DNA from: Clostridia bacterium
GTDB taxonomy: Bacteria; Bacillota; Clostridia; Oscillospirales; Acutalibacteraceae
Length of the DNA stretch: 54,553 nt
NCBI GenBank assembly: GCA_017397845.1
Contig: JAFQHU010000024.1
Span: 1-54,553, forward strand
Direction: 5' to 3'
Shown: positions 15,168 through 24,430 of the stretch, piece after piece
Layout of the letters: every line of letters begins with the position of its first letter
Position numbering within the stretch: the stretch's first letter is position 1
Made by a program: the position numbers and the translations under genes
Notes under the pieces: generated by a model
The model's database searches: none
Told to the model about the DNA's origin: nothing
The model's input: the letters and a program-made list of their open reading frames with translations, nothing else

Positions 15168-16357
15168 TAGTAATATTCCTTACCGTTAAGGTATCTCCAA
15201 GCTGCAATATACTTTGTGGAGGCTCTGGGTACCTGACTTCTGATGTCCAAAAACATTTTATCATCTACAAGGAAAAGCGTTTCCTTTGAAGCCAATGAGG
15301 ATTGCTTGACTTTATTTACGGGCATTACTATGGTTTTATTTTCCATAGCTATTTCAAATCTGTCCTTATAAAGACTGAGAGTAGCATTTTCGGAAAGGAT
15401 TTCGTCCTCATCCTCTTTTACCAAACGGACAATCTGACCGCCCTCGGAGAAGATAAGCTCGCCGTCTGCAGCTGAAAGAAGTCTTTCCTTCCATTGACCT
15501 CTCTGCCACATATCCCAATCGTAAACATTGTCATAAACCACATCATCACCGTGGAAAAAGCCGTCAGCTTTCATAGTGAAAACAGCACCGCAATCACATT
15601 TGAGGTCGTCGCCTTTGCTGTGAAGAGTACCCACCTGTCCGCATTTAGGACACATATAAAGGATTCTTTCCACACATTCAGCTAAATTTTCGCCGTCATA
15701 GGAATGAGGCTCTTTTTTCTGTTCCTCGTACACATTAACACGGATATCACGACGGATAAGCTCGTTGATTTCCTCTACGGTCATTTTCGAAAGCTCTTCG
15801 GGAGAATATTCTCCCACGAAATGACCGATTATGGGTCCTTTTCTCGATTTGTTTGCCCAACGGGGACTTCTGAGATAACCGCCGACAAATTTATATGTTA
15901 TGAGAGCTGCGCCCGATTCTTTGACCAACTTACCGGTATTATCGGAAAAATAACCTGTCTGTCCGTTGAGCGACATGGCTCCCTCGGCATGAAGACCGAC
16001 GGGGATACCTGCCTTAAGATTAGCTTTGATGTCGTCCATCAAAGCATCTGAGGGTTTGTCTCTGTATTTGATGATGACTCCTCCGAAAAGCTTGAATGCC
16101 CATCCGAGGCTCATTCTGAGAGTGTGGTCGCTTGCGATAAATCTTACGTATTTTCTGAGAGCTGCCATCTCATATCCGGGGTCGGCAGCCTCTGTATGGT
16201 TACATATAAGGATAAAGGTTTTGTGCTTTGGCTTGTAATATTCGAGATGAACATTGTTTTCCTCGATAACCTTATTTTTAAGAAGTGCTATGATAGTTTT
16301 CATGGCAAAGCAGTTAAAATAATAACCGCTGCCGAGCTTAGTTACCTTTTTACTCAT
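15167..16357 (-). CDS. PlsC-type acyltransferase with C-terminal zinc ribbon
   Basis: A 396-residue protein. The first half is a lysophospholipid/1-acylglycerol-phosphate acyltransferase domain: the catalytic HX4D motif is NHTEAADP near residue 55 and the second motif is HAEGAMS in place of the usual EGT. The second half departs from PlsC: a zinc ribbon MCPKCGQVG ... CDCGAVF at about 235-260, then a 130-residue domain of unknown fold. The start overlaps the stop of the acyl-CoA ligase gene by 4 nt (ATGA), so the two are translated together and may pass an activated acyl group to a membrane lipid. Confidence 0.8.
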   Translation of the reverse strand: MSKKVTKLGSGYYFNCFAMKTIIALLKNKVIEENNVHLEYYKPKHKTFILICNHTEAADPGYEMAALRKYVRFIASDHTLRMSLGWAFKLFGGVIIKYRDKPSDALMDDIKANLKAGIPVGLHAEGAMSLNGQTGYFSDNTGKLVKESGAALITYKFVGGYLRSPRWANKSRKGPIIGHFVGEYSPEELSKMTVEEINELIRRDIRVNVYEEQKKEPHSYDGENLAECVERILYMCPKCGQVGTLHSKGDDLKCDCGAVFTMKADGFFHGDDVVYDNVYDWDMWQRGQWKERLLSAADGELIFSEGGQIVRLVKEDEDEILSENATLSLYKDRFEIAMENKTIVMPVNKVKQSSLASKETLFLVDDKMFLDIRSQVPRASTKYIAAWRYLNGKEYY

Positions 16358-18057
16358 TTTGCCATAGCCTCCTCTTCTGCGGCTGCTTCCTCTTCGAGAG
16401 TATGGTATGCTACCTTTCCGACAAGAGTTTTCGGAAGCTCATCCTTAAAGATAATCTCTTTCGGTCTTTCGAATACGTCGAGGTACTCTTTACAGTATGC
16501 GAGAATTTTTTCTTTTGTTTCGTCGTTGGCTTCGAAACCGTCTCTGAGAGCGATGTATGCTCTGACTCTCTGCATTTTATAGGGATCTTTGACGCCGATG
16601 ACGCAGGAGCAATCGACAGCTTCATGCTTATCGAGAATGTTTTCGATATGTGAGGGATATACATTATAGCCGCTCGTTACGATAAGTCTTTTCATTCTCT
16701 GTTTGAAGTAAACGAAGCCCTCTTCGTCAATAAAGCCCATATCGCCCGTAAAGAGCCAGGTTGTACCGTTTTCGTCCTTACGCAGGGTCTTTGCGTTTTC
16801 TTCGTCAGCTTTCATGTATCCGAGCATGAGGGTAGGACCCGTGAGAATGATTTCGCCCATCTCACCTGCAGGGAGATAATTGAAGGTTCCGGGCTCTACT
16901 ATTCTGTATTCCGTATCACGCAAAGGAACACCTATACTTCCCACCTTTGAACGGTCAACGGGAGTTACGCAGGAGGCGGTAACACATTCCGTAAGGCCGT
17001 AGCCCTCTCTTATCTGGAGATTTGCATTGTGCTCTTTAAAAAAGGCATCCGCTCTCTTTTTGAGTTCGGGGCTGAGGGCATCTCCGCCGCTGAATACACC
17101 GATGAGGAATGAAAGATCTGCGCCCTTGAACACATCAACTTTGAGAAGTGCCTCATAAAGAGTGGGAACGCCGGCTATGAAGTTCGGTTTGTTTTTAAGT
17201 ACAGACTTTGCATAGCTTTCCTTTGTGAATTGGGGAATGAGGATGGAGAGTGCTCCGTTTTCGAGTACGGTGTGAATACCGATACCAAGACCGAAGCCGT
17301 GAAAAACAGGCATAACAGACAGGAATTTACAGCCATAATCGAGATTGCAGCCCGAAATTTCAGCTACTTGCATACCCAATGCATTGAAATTAAAATCAGA
17401 AAGCTGAATACCTTTGGGAGTGCCGCTCGTGCCTCCGCTGTATAGAATAACTGCGGTTTTTTCTTTGCTGAACTGAACAGGAGGAAGCTTTACATCCTTG
17501 CCTGTTTTTACGAAATCTGCCCACACGATATCCTTTTCACGGGTGGGGAATTTGAGATTTTCTTTATTTTTGAAATATTTATAGGCAAAACTTTTAATCA
17601 AAGGAAGCTCATTCTGTATTCTTGCCGTAAGAATAACCACATCCTTTTCTGCCTCGTCCACAGCCTTGAGTACCTTATCGTAAAATTGGTCCAAAGTGAG
17701 AATCATTTTACTTTCAGAATAATCGAGGTAAAACGTGATGTTTTTCTGAGATGAAAGAGGGTGAACCATATTTGCGACGGCACCGATTCTGTTAAGTGCA
17801 TAAAGGCAAACGATTGCCTGAGGGGTATTGGGCATACAGATGGTTACGACATCATCCTTTTTGATGCCGTAGCTTATAAATGCTTTTGCGGCATTCTCTA
17901 TTTTTTTTACTAAATTTTCATATGTAGTGATTTTTCCCATAAAGTCGAGAGCCGGTGCCTGAGGAACCCTTTTGGCTGAAAGCTCTATTGCACCGAACAT
18001 GGTGGTTTCGGGGTAAGGATGACTTACGGGAGTAAAGTCTATTTCAGGTAATTTCAT
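16354..18057 (-). CDS. Long-chain acyl-CoA synthetase-like AMP-forming ligase
   Basis: A 567-residue ANL-superfamily enzyme that activates a carboxylate with ATP to an acyl-AMP and then a thioester. Signature motifs are YSGGTSGTPKGIQLSDFN (P-loop), GYGLTECVTASC and TGDMGFIDEEGFVYFKQRMK with KRLIVTSGYNVYP in the hinge. A final GKVAYHTLEEE carries a lysine-bearing GK motif. The length is standard for fatty-acyl-CoA ligases. First gene of a two-gene unit with the PlsC-like protein; acyl transfer to CoA or to a carrier cannot be distinguished. Confidence 0.9.
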   Translation of the reverse strand: MKLPEIDFTPVSHPYPETTMFGAIELSAKRVPQAPALDFMGKITTYENLVKKIENAAKAFISYGIKKDDVVTICMPNTPQAIVCLYALNRIGAVANMVHPLSSQKNITFYLDYSESKMILTLDQFYDKVLKAVDEAEKDVVILTARIQNELPLIKSFAYKYFKNKENLKFPTREKDIVWADFVKTGKDVKLPPVQFSKEKTAVILYSGGTSGTPKGIQLSDFNFNALGMQVAEISGCNLDYGCKFLSVMPVFHGFGLGIGIHTVLENGALSILIPQFTKESYAKSVLKNKPNFIAGVPTLYEALLKVDVFKGADLSFLIGVFSGGDALSPELKKRADAFFKEHNANLQIREGYGLTECVTASCVTPVDRSKVGSIGVPLRDTEYRIVEPGTFNYLPAGEMGEIILTGPTLMLGYMKADEENAKTLRKDENGTTWLFTGDMGFIDEEGFVYFKQRMKRLIVTSGYNVYPSHIENILDKHEAVDCSCVIGVKDPYKMQRVRAYIALRDGFEANDETKEKILAYCKEYLDVFERPKEIIFKDELPKTLVGKVAYHTLEEEAAAEEEAMAK

Positions 18058-18408
18058 TTTAATTTCCTTCCGAATTCGAATTTATATATATAAAGTAATT
18101 GTTAGGTCATAATTATATGCGGTTATTCCGCCCTTCTCTTTGCTTTCTTGCCTCCTCTGTGCTAAATTTTTCGTTGACGGTTTACAGAAATCAAAGAGAA
18201 AAAGCTTCCTGCAAAAGCGCCCTTTCTTCACAGAAAGCGCACAAACCCATCTTATAACACAAATGTAAGTTTAACATTTATAAATGTTAATGTCAAACAA
18301 AAAAATTAAAGTTTATTAACTTTTACATATATGTAAAATTATATAAGTATTTACTGTATTTTTTGTTAACTATTTTGTTACAAAGGAATTACTTTTAGAC
18401 TTTGTCTA
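18058..18408. other. Divergent control region with two palindromes
   Basis: This gene-free stretch separates the acyl-CoA ligase (minus) and CapA (plus) genes. It holds a perfect 20-nt palindrome TTAACATTTATAAATGTTAA (18271-18290) and a perfect 18-nt palindrome TTTTACATATATGTAAAA (18321-18338), both operator-like. It is otherwise AT-rich without ORFs or RNA genes. Confidence 0.55.
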
Positions 18409-18437
18409 TTGTTTTTAAAGCGGGATAGTGGTATAAT
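18409..18437 (+). promoter_or_regulatory. Promoter of the CapA-family gene
   Basis: TTGTTT (18409-18414) and TATAAT (18432-18437) with 17-nt spacing, 32 nt before the start codon at 18470. Confidence 0.6.
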
Positions 18438-18469
18438 TTTATAAATTCTCAAATCGAAGGAGAAAAACG

Positions 18470-19801
18470 ATGACACCGAAAAAACGTAAAAATAAAATAT
18501 TGCCTACGGTATTTCTGGCAGTATTATGTGCCGTATTGGTATGCTCAACAGCTTTCGTTCTCATACTTTCCGCGGGAAAAATAGAGGGTACATCACCCGT
18601 TCCCACAACAGTCACCACCACCGAGGCCGTTCCTCAGGGGCCCTTTAAGGTGAGCACGGTAACATTGGGCTCGGCAGGCGATGTACTGTTGCATGTTCCC
18701 ATTCTTAATAATTCCAAAAAAAGTGACGGAACCTATAATTTTGATAAACTTTTCACCTATGTTTCCTCTCAGATAAAAAGCTGTGACTACTTTGTGGCAA
18801 ATCTTGAAACCACATTGGCGGGAACGGAAAACGGCAGAAAATATACAGGCTTTCCCTGCTTCAATTCCCCGGATGCCATTCTCTCTTCTCTCAAAAAGGC
18901 GGGTGTTGACTGTTTGCTGACCGCCAATAACCACACCTATGATACGGGTGCTCACGGTGTTAAGCGTACGCTTGCCAAGGTAAAGGAAAACGGCTTTGAC
19001 AGCGTGGGAACAAGACAGACGGAAACGGACAAAAAATATTTGGTCAAAGACGTCAAGGGTATAAAGCTCGGCATAGCCTGCTACACCTATGAAACGGAAA
19101 ATGCAAACGGTAAAGCCCTCAACGGCATACTCGTAGGAAGCGAAACGGCAAAGCTCATAAACTCCTTTGATTATACAAAAATCGACAAATTTTACGAAGA
19201 AATAGCTGCCGACCTCACTGCCATGAAATCAGAGGGGGCCGAGGTTACCGTGGTATATTTACATTGGGGCAACGAATATCAGCTTACACCCGACCACCAT
19301 CAGAAAAACATAGCACAGAAGCTGTGCGATATGGGTGTGGACGTGATAATCGGCGGTCATCCCCATGTGGTGCAGCCTGTTGACCTTATCACCTCCTCGG
19401 ACGGCACACACAGCACCGTATGTGTTTATTCGGTGGGTAATATGGTATCAAACCAAAGAAGAAACCTTATGGGTCTCAAAACCGGTCATACAGAGGACGG
19501 CCTTATTTTTAAGGTTACCGTTTCCAAATACAGCGACGGCACCGTTACCGTGGATAAGGTTAAAGCCGTACCCACATGGGTGCATCTCTATTCGGGAACA
19601 TATAATATCGTACCGCTTTCAAAAAATCTCGACGGGAAAGCCTCTGATTTGGGTCTCAATAAAAGCGGCACAGGTCTTTCTTTGGCCAAAGGCTCCTATG
19701 AAAGAACAATGGAGTTGGTAAAAAGCGGCACAAGCAAATGCAATAAATATCTTTCGTCATTACCGAAGCCCGATGAGGTACTGACACCGGTAACGAAATA
19801 A
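18470..19801 (+). CDS. CapA/PgsA-family metallophosphatase-like envelope protein
   Basis: A 443-residue protein with an N-terminal membrane anchor (about residues 11-33) and a PGA_cap (CapA) calcineurin-like domain. The metal-site motifs are in order: GSAGDVLLH, ANLETTLAG, LTANNHTYDTG, VYLHWGNEYQ and GGHPHVVQPV. CapA/PgsA proteins support poly-gamma-glutamate capsule synthesis, but many homologues occur without the other pgs genes, as here, and their role is open. A promoter is visible upstream and a YfhO-like gene follows closely on the same strand. Confidence 0.85.
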   Translation: MTPKKRKNKILPTVFLAVLCAVLVCSTAFVLILSAGKIEGTSPVPTTVTTTEAVPQGPFKVSTVTLGSAGDVLLHVPILNNSKKSDGTYNFDKLFTYVSSQIKSCDYFVANLETTLAGTENGRKYTGFPCFNSPDAILSSLKKAGVDCLLTANNHTYDTGAHGVKRTLAKVKENGFDSVGTRQTETDKKYLVKDVKGIKLGIACYTYETENANGKALNGILVGSETAKLINSFDYTKIDKFYEEIAADLTAMKSEGAEVTVVYLHWGNEYQLTPDHHQKNIAQKLCDMGVDVIIGGHPHVVQPVDLITSSDGTHSTVCVYSVGNMVSNQRRNLMGLKTGHTEDGLIFKVTVSKYSDGTVTVDKVKAVPTWVHLYSGTYNIVPLSKNLDGKASDLGLNKSGTGLSLAKGSYERTMELVKSGTSKCNKYLSSLPKPDEVLTPVTK

Positions 19802-19853
19802 CCGCAGTAACGTTATGCGGTACATAAAAATGTCTGATACGGAGAAAAAGCCA

Positions 19854-21908
19854 ATGAACACAATACAGAAAAGGACAAAAAACGACAAAACAGTGCCGCT
19901 TACTCTGGCACTGTCCTTTACTGTGCCCGCCACTGTGCTTCTCATTTGTTTTGCAGTATGTGAAATTGCACCCTTCGGTGACCGCACACTGTGCTCCATG
20001 GACGGATATTCCCAATATTATCCTATGCTTATGACCATGACCGAGGCAGTGAAAAACGGAGAGCCTTTTTATTCATGGAACGGTGCCCTCGGCTTTAATC
20101 TGTGGGCACAGAGCGGTTATTATACAAACAGTCCTTTGTGGCTTCCGCTGTATTTTATTCCTCATTCCTTTCAACTAAGCTATATCAATCTTTCCGTGCT
20201 TTTCCGTCTTTCTCTCGGAGGTCTTTTTTTCTGCCTTTACCTTATCAGAACTCATAAGGGTGTTTCCTATAAAAAATCAATCAGAATTTTCCCTGCTCTT
20301 TCTCTCGCGTGGGCATTGAGCGGATATATGACAGCTTTTATGAATCAGCTTATGTGGACGGATGTGGTGGTGCTTTTGCCTCTCGTCATACTCGGAATAC
20401 ATCATATAAAAGAAAACGGAAGTCCGCTTCTTTACATTTTTACGCTTTTTATATCCATAGCCTCATGCTTTTACATTTCCTTTATGGTGTGTATTTTTGT
20501 TGTGCTTTGGTTTTTCTTTCTTATGTTCAAAGAGCATGTTCCGTGGAAAAGCAGATTTAAATGTGCCGTAAATTTCGGTGTATCCTCTCTTTTAGCGGGA
20601 GGAATGAGTGCCGCGGTTATCCTTCCCGTTTACAAGGCACTCTCTCTTACGAAGGCAAGCGATTTAGGCTTTGAGGGCGTTTTGGAGGCGAATTATTCAC
20701 TAAAGGAATTCCTTTTGCGTATACTTCCTTTTCAAAAAACCTCTTTGGAATACGACCTTCCGAATATTTACTGCACTTTGACGGTTTTTATACTTTTCTT
20801 TTTCTTCCTTTTTTCTAAAAAAATTACCCGCCGTCATAAAATCTCCGCTTTTATTTTCGTCACCTTTATGTTTCTTTCGATGTGCATTAACCTCGGCGAA
20901 TTTGTGTGGCACGGCTTTCATTATCCGAATCAGCTCCCGGCGAGACAAAGCTTTCTCGTCATTTTCCTTATGCTCACCTTAGCCGGTGAATATCTTGTTC
21001 TCAGCAATATGAAAAAGAAACATTTTTACACCGTCATCGGCTTTATCTTTGCGGGAGCTTTGCTTAATTTTTCCGTTCAGTTTTCCCGTGATGTTTGGAC
21101 CTCAAAAGTAAATTCTTTGCAGAAATACGAATCGGTTATGGAAAATTTCACCGCATCGGACGACGATGACATTTTCGCCCGTATGGAGTGGACGGACGTG
21201 AAAAAAAACAACTATCCCCAGCAGTATAATTATAAGGGTATAAGCTATTATTCCTCCACCATGTCGGGCGATGCTTACGATTTTTTCCAACAAACAGGAA
21301 TGGACAGATATGCAAAAAATGTCAGTGTTCGCTATAAGCAGTCTGATATTCTGAATGCTCTTTTCTCCGTCAGGTATATTATGTCCGGTGAGCACGGCGG
21401 TAAAATAACCGAAAATGAAAACGTCCTTTCTCTCGGCTTTGTCTGTGCTGAGTCGGTTTATGTTTTTGAACCGTCACGGATTAAAAAGCCTGAGCTCGGA
21501 CAACAGCTTTTATGGGACTGTCTGTGCGACAAAAGCTTTACCTCCTTCAGCGAAGGATATTCGCTTCTCTCACAAAATCAGCTGCAGCTCACTGTCTTTG
21601 ACACAGATTATATAGAAGGCACTCTCGAAAGCAACCGCAGCGGTGTTTTCTTTACCTCCGTTCCCTATGACGAAGGATGGGAAATTTTTATTGACGGAGA
21701 AAAGCAGCAGACAAAAAAAGCAGCAGGCTATTTTCTTTCCTGTCCGATAAAAAAGGGAAACCACGAAATCACGATGAAATATACGGTGCCGGGAATCAAA
21801 ATCGGTGCGGTTATATCTGTGATTTCGTTTATGGCGGCAATATGTTGGATTTTTATTGAACAGAGAATAAAAATGCGAAATGGGAAATACGGAAACGAAG
21901 TTCGCTGA
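19854..21908 (+). CDS. YfhO-family multi-pass membrane protein (GT-C-like)
   Basis: A 684-residue membrane protein with about a dozen hydrophobic helices and a soluble C-terminal domain. The early SMDGYSQYYPML motif after the first helix is characteristic of the YfhO family, as is the late VFFTSVPYDEGWEIFIDG segment. YfhO proteins are implicated in glycosylating lipoteichoic acid or other envelope polymers; the donor and acceptor cannot be read here. ATG 19854 is favoured because GGAG lies at 19841; in-frame ATGs at 19815 and 19830 lack a site. Probably co-transcribed with the CapA-like gene 52 nt upstream. Confidence 0.85.
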   Translation: MNTIQKRTKNDKTVPLTLALSFTVPATVLLICFAVCEIAPFGDRTLCSMDGYSQYYPMLMTMTEAVKNGEPFYSWNGALGFNLWAQSGYYTNSPLWLPLYFIPHSFQLSYINLSVLFRLSLGGLFFCLYLIRTHKGVSYKKSIRIFPALSLAWALSGYMTAFMNQLMWTDVVVLLPLVILGIHHIKENGSPLLYIFTLFISIASCFYISFMVCIFVVLWFFFLMFKEHVPWKSRFKCAVNFGVSSLLAGGMSAAVILPVYKALSLTKASDLGFEGVLEANYSLKEFLLRILPFQKTSLEYDLPNIYCTLTVFILFFFFLFSKKITRRHKISAFIFVTFMFLSMCINLGEFVWHGFHYPNQLPARQSFLVIFLMLTLAGEYLVLSNMKKKHFYTVIGFIFAGALLNFSVQFSRDVWTSKVNSLQKYESVMENFTASDDDDIFARMEWTDVKKNNYPQQYNYKGISYYSSTMSGDAYDFFQQTGMDRYAKNVSVRYKQSDILNALFSVRYIMSGEHGGKITENENVLSLGFVCAESVYVFEPSRIKKPELGQQLLWDCLCDKSFTSFSEGYSLLSQNQLQLTVFDTDYIEGTLESNRSGVFFTSVPYDEGWEIFIDGEKQQTKKAAGYFLSCPIKKGNHEITMKYTVPGIKIGAVISVISFMAAICWIFIEQRIKMRNGKYGNEVR

Positions 21909-22004
21909 GCCTCAGAATTATTCATCACTTTTTTCCACAAAGATATTGCAAAACTGATATAAAATCTGTTAAAATATACCTATAAACATAAAAGGAGTGT
22001 TAAT

Positions 22005-23105
22005 ATGAGTAACATACCAAAGACCTACCAGAGCTATATAAACTGGAAGGAAAAATCGAAGCAAAGGGAATACACCGAGGAAACACCTCTTCTTGCACCC
22101 AACGGTGATTTGCTTGCTGCAGGTTGGGCGAAACGAAATGTTTTCGACTATAACCGCAGCTTCGTAAAGCCCGGCAGTCCCATGAGTCAGAAGGAATGGG
22201 ATTTTTATCAGGTTTCAAACGGCAAATATATGGTTCAGCTCAGCTTCGCAAACATATCCATCGGCGGATACATCGCAGGTAAGCTCATTGACCTTGTAAA
22301 CGGCAAAGTGATTGCCGATGCCACACAGCTTTTCCTCGGCGGTAAAAACAAATATGTTCCCCCGAAAAAGGGTGACGTGCCCAACCGCTTCGCTTTTAAA
22401 ATAGGCAAAGCCGAATTTGACTTTGACACCCGTGAGGACAGCAGAACACTTTGGTTCAAAATGCCTCTTAAAGACAAAATGGTAGAATGTAAGTTCGACG
22501 CCGATATTATGCCCGGTCTCGAAAACATTACCACAGTTCTTCCCTTTGCCGGTGATGAAAAGAAATACTTCATGACCACCAAACAGAACTGTATGCCCTG
22601 TGAAGGCTATTACAAATTCGGTGACGATGTTTATGAATTTTCGAAAGAGGACACCTTCCTTACTCTTGACTGGGGCCGTGTAAACACACCTCATAAGATG
22701 GTATGGTATTGGGGTAACGGCTCCACCTATCTCACCGATGAAAAGGGTGAAAAGCATCTTTTCGGCTTCGAAATCACTTGGGCCATCGGTGACGAAAGCA
22801 ACGCCACTGAAACAGCCCTCTTTTATGACGGCAAAGTGCATAAATTCGGCGCTGTTGACGTTGAGGTTTTCCCGAAGCCCGACAAATATATGCAGGATTG
22901 GAAATTTATCTCTGAGGACGGCCGCTTCAATCTTACGATGAAGCCCACCTTCGACCATCACAGCGATATGAACCTCGGCATCGCCAGAATGCATACCCAT
23001 CAGGTGCACGGTCTGTGGAGCGGTGACGTAACCTTAGACGACGGCACAAAGCTGGAAATCAAGGATATGTACGCTTTCTGCGAATATGTAGAGAATAAAT
23101 GGTAA
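22005..23105 (+). CDS. DUF2804-family protein
   Basis: A 366-residue soluble protein matching the DUF2804 family: an N-terminal LLAPNGDLLAAGWAKRNVFDYNR segment is the recognisable start, and a Trp/Asp-rich C-terminal half (FLTLDWGRVNTPHKMVWYWG, FDHHSDMNLGIARMHTHQVHG) follows. The function of the family is unknown; it is beta-rich and may bind a lipid or sugar. A ribosome site (AAAGGAG) precedes the start, and a strong terminator follows, so it is a single-gene unit. Confidence 0.85.
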   Translation: MSNIPKTYQSYINWKEKSKQREYTEETPLLAPNGDLLAAGWAKRNVFDYNRSFVKPGSPMSQKEWDFYQVSNGKYMVQLSFANISIGGYIAGKLIDLVNGKVIADATQLFLGGKNKYVPPKKGDVPNRFAFKIGKAEFDFDTREDSRTLWFKMPLKDKMVECKFDADIMPGLENITTVLPFAGDEKKYFMTTKQNCMPCEGYYKFGDDVYEFSKEDTFLTLDWGRVNTPHKMVWYWGNGSTYLTDEKGEKHLFGFEITWAIGDESNATETALFYDGKVHKFGAVDVEVFPKPDKYMQDWKFISEDGRFNLTMKPTFDHHSDMNLGIARMHTHQVHGLWSGDVTLDDGTKLEIKDMYAFCEYVENKW

Positions 23106-23111
23106 AAACTT

Positions 23112-23139
23112 AAAAGCAGTCCTGCGGGACTGCTTTTTT
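23112..23139 (+). terminator. Terminator of DUF2804 gene
   Basis: AAAAGCAGTCC pairs with GGACTGCTTTT around TGCG, followed by further T residues. Confidence 0.9.
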
Positions 23140-23166
23140 ATTTACAATATTCAATTCGCAATGCGC

Positions 23167-24261
23167 TCAAGCTTTTTCTTCAAGTATAGCAACTATCTCC
23201 CTGAATTCGGGAGCATCTTTGAATTCGTCGGAAAAACCGTAATCGTTCAATATACTGTCTCTGAGATGCTTTATTGCAATAAAATCTCTGTCCTTAGCAT
23301 CCTTATCGAATATATGACCCTCAAACAAAGGCGAATGCATAGTGGAAAATCTGTCAAGAGAATCGAATTTTACGGCAAGCTCAGCCGATTTTCTGAGGCT
23401 CCTGAGAGCATTGTCATAATCACCCTTACGGTAATAAAATACAGAATTAACTCCGTAGCAGGATGAAATCACGGCTTTCCACATAATGCCGTAGTTTCCG
23501 TCGCTGTAAATGAAATTAAGGAAATTTATGAATTTTTCCTGTATTTCTATCTGATAGTCAAGAGAAAATTTTTTGGACTGCAAATACCAACCTGACATCA
23601 CATCAAAAAGGGCATGAATTAAAACTTCCAAAGCTTCATGTACTTTTTCGTCTGAACCGGTGTGATATTGATAACTGAAGCAGTTCAGCTCTCTTGCATA
23701 TCTTACGGATGGGAGTGTTTGTATGATTTTGTCGGCATCCTCAAAGGTTATACCGCTGTTTTCAATGCAGGCCATTCTTTCGAGATAACCGATATAATAC
23801 TGTTTGGCTTCCATGCGTATGGCATCGTCCGTACAGCTGCGCTGAATATTTTCATACATAGCGGTTATTTTTGAACCGTGCTTGTCAATGTCCTTCCAGC
23901 AATCGAAAATGAACTTGGCCATATATCTTACCTGAACACGAAAGTCTGAGGGATATTTTTCCCGAAGAGTGTCAAGAGCTTTCCATTTCCGTTCCACATC
24001 CCAACGCAGACCGTCGTATTCCTCAAGCAGTTCAGTCAGTTCGGCTTCGTCACTATTCCTGTTCACACCCATAAGCTCGTCTATGCTCACACCGAAAAAG
24101 TTTGAAATAGAGGGCAGCAAAGTTATATCAGGGTAGCTTTCTCCTCTTTCCCATCGGCTGACGCTCTGAAAGGAAACAGAGAGATAATCAGCTAATGTTT
24201 CCTGTGTTATGCCCTTTTCACGCCGTAAGCGTTTTATGTTTTCACCCAAATAAATCGTCAT
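23167..24261 (-). CDS. XRE-family regulator with helical repeat domain
   Basis: A 364-residue DNA-binding protein. Residues about 5-65 are a Cro/cI helix-turn-helix (KRLRREKGITQETLADYLSV then FQSVSRWERGESYPDITLLP). The remaining 300 residues are all-helical and resemble TPR-like sensor domains of Rgg/PlcR-type regulators, with WERKWKALDTLREKYPSDF-like repeats. Such proteins are often controlled by a small peptide; no peptide gene is seen nearby. It stands alone between terminators. Confidence 0.8.
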   Translation of the reverse strand: MTIYLGENIKRLRREKGITQETLADYLSVSFQSVSRWERGESYPDITLLPSISNFFGVSIDELMGVNRNSDEAELTELLEEYDGLRWDVERKWKALDTLREKYPSDFRVQVRYMAKFIFDCWKDIDKHGSKITAMYENIQRSCTDDAIRMEAKQYYIGYLERMACIENSGITFEDADKIIQTLPSVRYARELNCFSYQYHTGSDEKVHEALEVLIHALFDVMSGWYLQSKKFSLDYQIEIQEKFINFLNFIYSDGNYGIMWKAVISSCYGVNSVFYYRKGDYDNALRSLRKSAELAVKFDSLDRFSTMHSPLFEGHIFDKDAKDRDFIAIKHLRDSILNDYGFSDEFKDAPEFREIVAILEEKA

Positions 24262-24387
24262 ATTTTCTACACCTACCGTTAAAATTTTACCGACCGGTCA
24301 ATTACATAATAAACCTTTGCAGAAATAAATACAATAACTTATTTTTTGAATATTTTTCCCGCAGGGCGAGAATTTTTAACGGATAAG

Positions 24388-24427
24388 AAAAGACCGTTTG
24401 TACGGTTTGAGTACATACGGTCTTTTT
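24388..24427. terminator. Hairpin between divergent regulator and transporter units
   Basis: AAAAGACCGT (24388-24397) pairs with ACGGTCTTTT (24417-24426), with an inner TGTAC/GTACA. It lies just past the stop of the AI-2E-type transporter (minus) and can terminate it. Confidence 0.75.
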
Positions 24428-24430
24428 ATG

